From the NCBI RefSeq assembly GCF_030816715.1, contig NZ_JAUSYH010000001.1, positions 6,882,001 through 6,946,000 on the forward strand: a DNA stretch of 64,000 nt, written 5' to 3'. The position numbers and the translations under genes were made by a program. The stretch comes from Streptomyces achromogenes (lineage in GTDB: Bacteria; Actinomycetota; Actinomycetes; Streptomycetales; Streptomycetaceae). The notes below the pieces were generated by a model. It did no database searches. It was not told where the DNA came from and saw only the letters and a list, made by a program, of their open reading frames with translations. Position 1 is the first letter of the stretch; every line of letters starts with the position of its first letter. Below, piece by piece: positions 31,247 to 39,300 of this stretch.

Positions 31247-33664
31247 CTACTCCGTGCGCAGGCCCGCGGGGCGCATCATGCGCAGCAGCGGCGGCAGGCT
31301 GAGCAGCGTGACCATGCCGACCACGGCCGCGCCCACCCCTGTCATGGCGAGCACGTTCGCCCAGTCCATGATCACCGGTGTACGGGTCATCTTCAGCAGG
31401 ACCGCGCCGAGGGCGACGCCCACCGTCGTGGCCAGCACGAGACCGAGTCCGACCGGCAGGGCCGTCTGCCACAGCACCGACATGCTCAGCGTGCGCCGCC
31501 GGGTACCGAAGGCGACCAGCGCGGAGAGCAGCTTCCTGCGCTCGCGCAGCTGTTCCAGCTGGGAGACCAGCAGACTCGCGCCGATCAGAGCCAGCACGAA
31601 GGCGGAGCCGACGAACAGGCCGGTGCGGATGGAGGCGTACCTGTGGTTCTCCTGGGCCGCCGTCCACCCGAAGGTCCGTGCCAGCGGGTCGATGCGGGCG
31701 GCGACGTTGCGCACGTACTCCCGCGAGTCCGGCACCGAGGGGTCCAGTCGCAGGTAGACACCGTCCGAGAACACCGCGGGCGCGGCCGCGGCGGGCAGGG
31801 CGGTGGGGGTGACCAGCAGACTGGTGTAGGCCTGCAGCGAGTCCTTGCGGGCGTTCACCACCCGGATGTTCGCCGGGACGGTCCAGGGCACCTCGAGGCC
31901 GCGTTCGGGGCCGTCGACCGACGGGTCGACGTAGAGCTGACGACCGGGCTTCAGCAGGGCGATCTCGGCTGAGTTGTCGGGGTCCGTGTAGCCGCTCCGG
32001 GTGCGCGTGACGAACACGTCGCCGTCCTTGCAGGAGGGCAGCGCGGCGAGTTCGCGCAGGGCGGCGCAGTCGCCCACGGTCAGGCCCTCGCTGTTCTCCG
32101 GGTTGCGAGGGGCGTCCCCGTACTGGGAGCGGGCCAGCGCCACCGCGGTACGGACGCCCTTGGCGCCGGCGAACTCGCGCTCGACGCCGGACAGCGGCCG
32201 CGGGCTGCTGAAGTCGACCTGCATCTGGACCCGGCCGGGGTCCATGCCGGTGTTCTCGGTGTACTGGCTCTGCGTTCCGGAGAAGAGCATCTGCAGCGCG
32301 ATGGCCCCCGCCACCGCCACGGCGATGCCGTTGACCATGCGGGCGGCGGTGCCGCTGCTCAGCTGCAGCCGTCGCACGGCCAGCTGCCAGGACAGCGGGC
32401 CCTTCCCGAGCCGGCCGACGACCGTCTCCACGACCCAGGGCAGCAGGGCGGTGACGCCGGTCAGCAGCAGCAGGACGCCGCCGATGACGAGGTACTGGTT
32501 GAAGTCCCCGTTCTTGTGACCCTGGCCGATCATCGGGTAGAGCATCGCGAGGCCGGCCAGCGGCGGCAGCAGCCGCCACCACAGCCGGCGGCGGCCCTGC
32601 TGGGCCGCGCGCACCACACCGAGGGGTTCGACGACCACGCCGCGCATCGCGAGCAGCGTGACCAGCACCGCGGAGACCGGCACCGCCACCACGACCAGCG
32701 CGGCGAGCGCGGGAGCGGGGTCGAGGTAGCTGGGCCACACGCTCACGCCCAGCAACTCGCCGCTGCCCAGCTTCTGACGTCCGAGGAGGAAGAAGCCGGT
32801 GCCCACGGCCAGACCGAGCAGGGAGCCGGCCAGTGCCTCGCCCGCCGCGATCCGCCGGGTCATCCCGCGGTCGGAGCCGACCAGGCGCAGCGCGGCGAGG
32901 CGGCGGTCGCGGCGTTCGCCACCGAAGCGGACCGCGGCGGCGATGAACACGGCGACCGGTGTCAGCAGCACGACGAACACGACCGCGATCATGAGCAGCA
33001 GCACCGGGTCGGTCTTCTCGGGCGCCGCGTCCGGTGTGCCGAACTCGGTCAGCCGTGTCACCAGGGAGGCGTCCGACAGCGTCAGCCCCGAGGCTCCGGC
33101 GTAGTAGGCGAGTTCGTGCGAGCCGATCAGCCCGCGCTCGCCGATCGTGCCGGTGATCTTGTACGGCAGGCGCTCGCGCAGCAGTTTCGCGTCGTCGGAG
33201 TCCAGCAGGTCCCTGAGGGCGGGGGAGACCACCATCTCGCCCTTGCCCGGAAAGCGGTCGACCCCCGGTGGCAACGGGGCCCGTGCGCCCTCGGGTTCGA
33301 GGAACAGGCCCTGGACGTCGTCGTCGTGCCAGGTGGTGTCGGCGTCGGCGACCAGCAGGGTGTTGTCGGCCTTGGGCGGGACCGTTTGGGCGTACACGTC
33401 GGCGTAGCGGGCGTCCTCCACCTTGCTGCGGGAGGCGAACACGGTGGGCATCGCGGCGCACAGCAGGAGCAGGGCCACGCCGAGGCCGACGCCGACCGCT
33501 GTCAGTGTCGTGCGGACCCATCCCTCGCGGCCGCCGGTGACGGCGAACCGGGCTCCCATGGCCAGGTCCGCGGACCTGCCCCACGCGTTGCTTCCCACCC
33601 GCTCTCGGTTTCGCTCCGGCGAGGGGACTTCCCCGCGTGGGGGTTCTCCCCCGCGCGCGCTCAT
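31247..33664 (-). CDS. FtsX/MacB-like ABC transporter permease
   Basis: The 805-residue permease has the doubled FtsX layout. It has an N-terminal span (TLTAVGVGLGVALLLLCAAM), a large extracellular loop, and a three-span block around residues 230-350 (LLLMIAVVFVVLLTPVAVFI...). A middle pair of spans near 400-450 and a second extracellular domain (QSQYTENTGMDPGRVQMQVD) follow, then a final three-span block from ~670 (VGSAFVLALIGASLLVSQL). Such permeases work with LolD-type ATPases in lipoprotein or peptide extrusion, or mechanotransmission. The start overlaps the ATPase stop (ATGA). Third gene of the padR operon; the substrate is likely an antimicrobial or cell-envelope compound, by inference. 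Confidence 0.88.
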   Translation of the reverse strand: MSARGGEPPRGEVPSPERNRERVGSNAWGRSADLAMGARFAVTGGREGWVRTTLTAVGVGLGVALLLLCAAMPTVFASRSKVEDARYADVYAQTVPPKADNTLLVADADTTWHDDDVQGLFLEPEGARAPLPPGVDRFPGKGEMVVSPALRDLLDSDDAKLLRERLPYKITGTIGERGLIGSHELAYYAGASGLTLSDASLVTRLTEFGTPDAAPEKTDPVLLLMIAVVFVVLLTPVAVFIAAAVRFGGERRDRRLAALRLVGSDRGMTRRIAAGEALAGSLLGLAVGTGFFLLGRQKLGSGELLGVSVWPSYLDPAPALAALVVVAVPVSAVLVTLLAMRGVVVEPLGVVRAAQQGRRRLWWRLLPPLAGLAMLYPMIGQGHKNGDFNQYLVIGGVLLLLTGVTALLPWVVETVVGRLGKGPLSWQLAVRRLQLSSGTAARMVNGIAVAVAGAIALQMLFSGTQSQYTENTGMDPGRVQMQVDFSSPRPLSGVEREFAGAKGVRTAVALARSQYGDAPRNPENSEGLTVGDCAALRELAALPSCKDGDVFVTRTRSGYTDPDNSAEIALLKPGRQLYVDPSVDGPERGLEVPWTVPANIRVVNARKDSLQAYTSLLVTPTALPAAAAPAVFSDGVYLRLDPSVPDSREYVRNVAARIDPLARTFGWTAAQENHRYASIRTGLFVGSAFVLALIGASLLVSQLEQLRERRKLLSALVAFGTRRRTLSMSVLWQTALPVGLGLVLATTVGVALGAVLLKMTRTPVIMDWANVLAMTGVGAAVVGMVTLLSLPPLLRMMRPAGLRTE

Positions 33665-34353
33665 ACGGCGCGCTCCATGTCCCGGGCCCTGCCGTCGCGT
33701 ACGACGATCTCGCGGTCGGAGTAGGCGGCCACCCGGGCCTCGTGGGTGACGAGGACGACGGCGGCGTCGGCGGAGCGGGCCGCGCCGGTGAGCAGGTCCA
33801 TCACACGCTCGCCGTTGGCGGAGTCGAGCGCGCCGGTCGGTTCGTCGGCGAACAGCACCCGGGGGCCGGTGACCAGGGCGCGTGCCACGGCGACGCGCTG
33901 GCCCTGGCCGCCGGAGACCTCGCCGGGCCGCTGGTTTTTCAGGTCGTCGACCTCCAGGCGCTCCATCCAGCCGAGCGCGGTCCGCTCCGCCTCCTTGCGG
34001 GAGGTGCCGTTCAGTCTGAGCGGCAGGGCGACGTTCTCCACGCAGGTCAGTTCCGGGACGAGCTGCCCGAACTGGAACACGAAGCCGAACTCGGAGCGGC
34101 GCAGCGCGCTGCGCCGGGCGTCGCTCATCGTCGTCACTTCGCTGCCGTTGTAGGTGATCGACCCGGAGTCGGGCGGCAGGATGGCCGCGAGGCAGTGCAG
34201 CAGCGTCGACTTGCCGGAGCCGGAGGGGCCCATGACGGCGACGACCTCGCCGGGGTGGATGGTGAACCCGGCGCCGTCGAGGGCATGGGTGTGGCCGTAT
34301 GTCTTGCGCAGGTCCCGCGCGGTGAGCAGGGAACCGGGGGGAGAAGTCGTCAT
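33661..34353 (-). CDS. ABC transporter ATP-binding protein, LolD/MacB type
   Basis: The 230-residue ATPase carries Walker A VMGPSGSGKSTLLHCLA near residue 40, Q-loop VFQFGQLVPELT near 90, signature EVSGGQGQRVAVARALV near 140, Walker B RVLFADEPTGALDS and H-loop VLVTHEARVAAYSD. The EPTGALDS wording is typical of ATPases serving FtsX-like permeases. It overlaps both neighbours by 4 bases (PadR stop upstream, permease start downstream), so the three proteins are translationally coupled. Confidence 0.93.
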   Translation of the reverse strand: MTTSPPGSLLTARDLRKTYGHTHALDGAGFTIHPGEVVAVMGPSGSGKSTLLHCLAAILPPDSGSITYNGSEVTTMSDARRSALRRSEFGFVFQFGQLVPELTCVENVALPLRLNGTSRKEAERTALGWMERLEVDDLKNQRPGEVSGGQGQRVAVARALVTGPRVLFADEPTGALDSANGERVMDLLTGAARSADAAVVLVTHEARVAAYSDREIVVRDGRARDMERAV

Positions 34354-34874
34354 CGGGCCACAGCCTCACGGAGTTTGTCGAGCCGGGCGGCGGTCATCTC
34401 CAGCCAGCGCAGGTCCGCCTCCAGGTGGAAGAGGGCGTGGTCGCAGATCAGTTGGTCCGCCAGATCGCCCTTGCGCTTGCGGTCCGTCAGGATGCGCATG
34501 CTGCGCAGGTGCTCGGAGCGCTGGGTGTCCAGGACGTCCGCGGCGTCCCGGTGGGTGAGCAGCGCGAGGACCACTTTGGTGTAGAGCGCCGACTGGAGGT
34601 ACTCCTCCGGCTTCTGCGGGGTCGCGAGCCACCGTTCCATGTCGGTGACGCCGGCATCGGTGATCGCGTAGCGCTTGCGTTCCGGACCGGAGCCGGCCTC
34701 TATCCCGTCGACCTCGACGAGGCCGTTCTTCAGCAGTCGGGACATCGTCGAGTAGACCTGGCCGTAGTGCAGCGGCCGGTCGTGACCGAACGTCTCGTCG
34801 AAGGCCCGCTTCAGTTCGTAGCCGTGTCGCGGGCCGGACTCCAGGAGCCCCAAAAGGGTGTGACCGATGGACAT
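34350..34874 (-). CDS. PadR-family transcriptional repressor
   Basis: The 174-residue protein begins with the PadR winged helix (HTLLGLLESGPRHGYELKRA, YGQVYSTMSRLLKNGLVE, RKRYAITDAGVTDMERWL), followed by a long helical dimerisation domain (residues ~85-174). PadR proteins repress efflux or detoxification operons and release on binding the compound. It is first in an operon with an ABC pair, and a 37-base near-perfect inverted repeat lies 12 bases upstream, so autorepression of the whole operon is likely. Confidence 0.92.
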   Translation of the reverse strand: MSIGHTLLGLLESGPRHGYELKRAFDETFGHDRPLHYGQVYSTMSRLLKNGLVEVDGIEAGSGPERKRYAITDAGVTDMERWLATPQKPEEYLQSALYTKVVLALLTHRDAADVLDTQRSEHLRSMRILTDRKRKGDLADQLICDHALFHLEADLRWLEMTAARLDKLREAVAR

Positions 34875-34885
34875 GAGCCCACTCT

Positions 34886-34922
34886 ACACGCGGTGTATAC
34901 GCTGTGTGTATACACCGCGTGT
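34886..34922. promoter_or_regulatory. Long inverted-repeat operator for padR operon
   Basis: Perfect 15-base arms (34886-34900 and 34908-34922) flank the 7-base centre GCTGTGT; each arm contains GTATAC and ACACCGCG-type sequence. On the minus strand TATACA (34899-34894) could serve as the -10, which would place the operator on the core promoter. Confidence 0.8.
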
Positions 34923-35033
34923 GCAGTTCATGGCGGGGCGTACGGCCGCGCAGGTGGGAGAAGGGATCGTCCCTTGGTCACGATTGCGAAACGGGGTGTG
35001 GTCCTGAGGCGCCGGGCCGCGCCGGCGGCCTCG

Positions 35034-35219
35034 TCACACCGCGGCCATGCCCTCCACGCCGGACTCGGCGAAGGGGGCGGCCCAAAGGCCGTGGTGACCT
35101 GGGTGAGGGAGCCGTTCCCGCCGATGCGGAAGCCGTCGACGGTGCCGGAGGTGCCGTTCTGTACGTACAGGAACTTCTCCTCCTGGGTCACCGCCAGGTC
35201 GATCACACCCCGGGGCATG
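35034..35219 (-). pseudogene. C-terminal remnant of a lactonase-family beta-propeller protein
   Basis: The minus strand reads RGVIDLAVTQEEKFLYVQNG then SGTVDGFRIGGNGSLTQVT in one frame, and in the next frame AAPFAESGVEGMAAV and a stop. Together these match the last blade of YVTN/6-phosphogluconolactonase-like propellers, which end near FAESGVEGIAA. A frameshift divides the fragment and the N-terminal ~300 residues are missing. Confidence 0.7.
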
Positions 35220-35322
35220 GCTGACGGCGGTGTGGACAGGCATACCGGGCGCAGGTCGAAGTCGCGGCCCTGCGCGTCACCGACCGGCGGTGGCGCCGAG
35301 GCGGCCGAGGCGAGCCGGGCCG

Positions 35323-35643
35323 GACGGCGCGGTCCTGCTGAGCACCTCCGCGGCCGCGGAGCTGGTCCGCGCGGTCGACGGCGCGGTGGTCGCCTTCGAG
35401 ACCGACGAGTCGACGCGGCGGGGCGCTCCGGCTGGAGCGTCGTCGTCACGGGCCCGGCCCGGTGGTGACGGCCCCCGCCCGGCACGAACGCCTGGCCCGC
35501 ACCGGCCCGGCCCCCCGGGTGCCGGCGCCGCAGGAGGTCTTCGTCCGCATCGAGCCCGAACTGGTCACCGGACGTGAACTCGTCGGCGGACGACCTGTGC
35601 ACGGCGTGGCGGTGCGCGGGCGCCGCAATCACGAGGGCCGCTG
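35323..35643 (+). pseudogene. Broken pyridoxamine-5'-phosphate-oxidase-like (FMN-binding) gene
   Basis: Three reading frames each hold a consecutive piece of one protein: VLLSTSAAAELVRAVDGAVV with AFETDE, then GWSVVVTGPAR, then QEVFVRIEPELVTGRELVGG. This is the order in streptomycete PNPOx-like flavin split-barrel proteins. At least two frameshifts separate them and the first beta strands are not found. It lies against the lactonase remnant on the other strand. Confidence 0.7.
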
Positions 35644-35767
35644 AAGCCGCCGGGCCCGTGGGACGCGACCGTCTGCGCCTGGCCCTGGAGCCGTGACCGA
35701 CCTGGTACTGCGCCGCCGGAACCCTCGGGCTGTGTGAGATTTCGTGAGACGTGAGAGGGTCTGGGGC

Positions 35768-35875
35768 GTGAGTGAGACACCGTCGAACACCCTGCAATAC
35801 CGCTTTGACGGGCCGGAAGAGGCTCCCGTCCTGATCCTCGGGCCCTCGCTGGGCACCACCTGGCACAGGTTGTAG
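35768..35875 (+). pseudogene. Truncated start of 3-oxoadipate enol-lactonase (pcaD-like)
   Basis: A GTG at 35768 opens 35 codons reading SETPSNTLQYRFDGPEEAPV and LILGPSLGTTWH, then RL and TAG. This is the N-terminal strand and oxyanion region of PcaD-type alpha/beta hydrolases, which continue LGTTWHMWD in intact genes. The break falls at GTTWH and downstream sequence is unrelated, so this marks a deletion or insertion junction at the left edge of the accessory island. Confidence 0.75.
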
Positions 35876-36367
35876 AGACCGTCCAGGGGCGTCTACGCCA
35901 GTCCAGTGCGGGCATGGAATTGCAGGTCAGAGCCTCTTGGTCCGGGATAGGTCACCCAGTTGGTGATGGGTGTGTGATAGGTGAGTGATACGGCGAGGCT
36001 CCGCCGGTGCCCGTCCCGACGGACTCTGCGTGGAGCCGTGAGACGACGCAGCCGCGCCGGAACGCTCCGGTGCGGCTGAGCCGTGAGTTCGACTGCGCTG
36101 ACGTGCAGACGCGGTTGGCGCCCTATGGCGTCCGTGGTCCTGTGACGTTTCCAGAATGCGCCTACTTTGCGATTGCACTCGCTGGGAGACGGCCCAAGCG
36201 GCCCTCCAAGCCACCCGCGGATCAGTATCCACGAAGCACTGAACACCCATCGGTGCCTGGACGCGGGCCTGATTTGACGGCCGGCCGCGGAAGTACCGGA
36301 CGCATCAGCGCGCCTGCGGAAACCTCGCCTGCGCGTGCCCGCCCCCGAAGACCAAACACTGAGGCGC
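35876..36367. other. Island-edge spacer with a hairpin; no gene seen
   Basis: No coding frame here is convincing. Bases 36050-36077 form a hairpin (AGCCGC, wobble, CCGGA / ACGC loop / TCCGG, wobble, GCGGCT), and GAGCCGTGAG occurs twice (near 36033 and 36078). The hairpin could end the CHAT operon transcript or mark an old element end. Confidence 0.4.
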
Positions 36368-39300
36368 TCAGGCGCCGGTGTGCAGGTGGGCGGCCCAGGT
36401 GCTGACCAACAGAGGATAGGTATCGCGAAGATCGCGTTGGGCCTTGTGCAGTGCCAGAGCCACGTCGCCGGGTCCGGGACCGGACTCGGTGAGATGGCCG
36501 TAGAAGGCAGTGGCGATCTGGAGGGCGGTCGTGTCGTCCACTGGCCACAGGGTGCCGATGACGTGAGGGAAGCCCGCGAGTTGGAACGCCGATGTGAGGT
36601 GGATGGCTTCGTCGAGCAGGGTATCGGCGGCGGTAACGGCCGTACTGCAGGCGGAGAGGTAGGCGAGCCGGCCCTGTCCGAGGTTGAGGGTGTTCAGACG
36701 TCGCACGGTCATGGGAGCGGAGGCGTGGTCGGTGAGGAGCAACGTGCTCTGCGAGGGTTCCGTCGGATGGCACACGGCATGGCAGGCGAAGTGGACGATC
36801 GGGTAGTCGGCCAGGTGTGCCATGACCTGGGCGCTCGTCGCGTCCGTGAGTCGGAGGGACGTGGGAAGCCGGGACTTCAGTACGTGGGCTTCCTCATCGG
36901 CGCAGCTGAGCGGGGCGTTCATGCCGGGGGTCTTCGGCATGGAGATGATCAGCGCCTTGTCGAGTGGCCGGTGCTGGCTTCTGTCGCGCGTGCGGGAGTG
37001 GTCGAGTGCCCGGACGCTGGGCGAGAAGGAGGAGACCACCCGGTCCAGTACGGTGCGGCGATCGGGGGCGTCGAGGGCCTCGTCGTGATGGCCGGCTGCG
37101 TGCAGGGGGAGCTGCCCGAGCAGACCGCCCGGTATCCACCACACTCGGGGCCATGGGGCTGATGTGCGGTGCGCGGAGTCGATGCCGAGGCGGTGCAGTA
37201 CGGGACCGGCCGCATTGTCCCAGAGCCATGCGAGAACGGTCCGCATACGTCCTTGGGCGCCCGTGCGATCCACGGCTCTCAGCTGCGGGTCGGTGGCCTG
37301 CCTCAGTGCATGCTGGAAGGCCCGCACCTGATGTCTCACGGCATGCGGAGTGAGCGTCGGCAGCGCCAGACTCATAATGCCGTCTTCAGTGATGATCAGG
37401 GCATCGCTGCGGTGGTCGCTCACGTTGGAGATGACGATGGGACCTTGGGCTGCCTGGGCTGCCAGCTGCCGCAGGGTCGGCGGCCGCGCGAACGAGGCGA
37501 AACCGGGCTGCCTGCGGATCTCCTGCAGCACCTCGGTGAGTTCTTCGGTCAGGCGGCGACTGTGGTGGGAGGCTCGGGTCGCTGAGCTGGTTGCTTCTCC
37601 TTCCACCTCGCCTTCGCCGTCGGGGAGATGGAGTGCGGCGCGCAGCTCTACGAAATGGTGGGCCAGTTGTGGATGGTGTTGCCGCAGGAGGGCGATGTCG
37701 CCCCGGACCTCCAGGGCCTGGCCGATCAGTACCGCACGGCCCGACTCCAGCAGGGTCAACGCCTGGTAGGCAGGCGGCTCCTGCGTGTCCGCATCCGCGG
37801 TGCGGAGCGTGAGTGCCGCGGCGTCGGCCACCAGGCCGGGGAAAGCGGACAGGGCGCTTTCCTGCAACGCGCGCGGCCGATGCCGAGGGGCCGTGTCGGG
37901 GAGCAGCCGTATCGCATTGGTGAGCAGTTGGGTGGCATCCCTGAGGCGGTCGGGGGCGCAGAGTGCGGCGGCGGACTGGGCGGCGTCGATGCGCAGGGGC
38001 GGCGGCGCTGTGGGGACGGCCGCCGCCTGCGTGTACGCCTGGATCGCCGCTTCGCGGTCGGCCTCATCGCGCTCTTGTTGGTGGCGTTGGAGCAGCAGTG
38101 CGGCCAGCCGTGTCAAGTCGCAGGCGTGTGCCGCCCGCGGTACCGCGGTTCCCGCTACGGCACACTGGGTAGCCTCGATAGCCGCGTCCAAGGTCGTGCT
38201 GTCCTGGGTACGTAAGTGAAGCAACCGCAGCAGTTCCCCCAGATTTGACTGACACACTGTCCGATCGGGATCTCCCTCGGGCAGGTCGTCGATTACGGCG
38301 CGGTAGGCACGGATCAGTTCCTTCAAGTCCTCGGTGGATTGTGCGGAGTCCGGGACCCACCAGTTGATCAGTGCCCCGTACAGGTCGCAGTCGGGATGGC
38401 CCGGGAGCACGTAGGCCCGTGCCAGGTACACCTGCAGGAGGGCCGTCGCCCCGTTCTCCTCACGCCCGGTCTGTTCGAAGACGCGGCGCAGCGCGCAGGC
38501 GAGGTTGAAGTGGAGCCGGCCCCGCAGGCGGCACCGCCGGCATTGCCCACAGCCGCCGCGTGGAAGCAGCTCGCTCAGGTGTCTCAGCGAGGCGATCACG
38601 CCGGTGAGGTCCTCTTGTTCGCCCGTCCGCTCGTACCGTTGCCACAGGGCATGGGCCAGGAAGCAGTGGTGCGCGGCCCGCTCCGGGTTGTTGAAAGGGG
38701 TGGCCGCCAGTGCAGTGCGCATGGCGCGTACGGCCGCGTCGAGCTCGTGCAGGTCACCGGAGCGCTCGTAGGTGGTGAGTAGAGCGCAGGCCAGCCGTTG
38801 GTGTGTGTACCGCGCAGGCACGGATGGCTCCGGTTCTTCGAGTGCCTTGTGCTGCGCGTCGATCAGCGTCTGGACGCGCAGCGCGCCGTACGGGCGGGCG
38901 GCGGGGTCACGAAGCTCGTGCCTGAGCGCCTCCAGTGAGGCGTCGTAGTCCAAGTGGCCGGCGGTCGTGGTTGGTAGGTTGATCGGCTGCAGAACGGCTC
39001 TGTAGGCGTTGGCAAGTTCCTCTACCCCGTCCAGGCTGCTGAGGGCGGTCGGCGACTCACGCAGGACTTGCCTGAAGCGCTGCGCGTAGAGCCATCCGGG
39101 GGTCCCTGGAGGCACGTTGTCCAGAGCTTCACCCATCTGGGTCAGGAAGGGAATCCAACCTTCGTTCCAGCCGGGCGTCTCCGTATGCGCCACCCCCAGT
39201 CCATCGACGAGGACGGGGCAGGGAGACTGTGGCCAGCTGTCCGCCTGCATGAAGAGCCGGTCGGCGGATGACTCATCAGGGGACGGATTTCCTTTCGTGG

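Noticed and set aside
29196..33584. A 1462-codon minus-strand open frame across the ABC exporter and permease genes
   Set aside because: It overlaps two genes with clear ABC motifs and shows only shadow-type composition.
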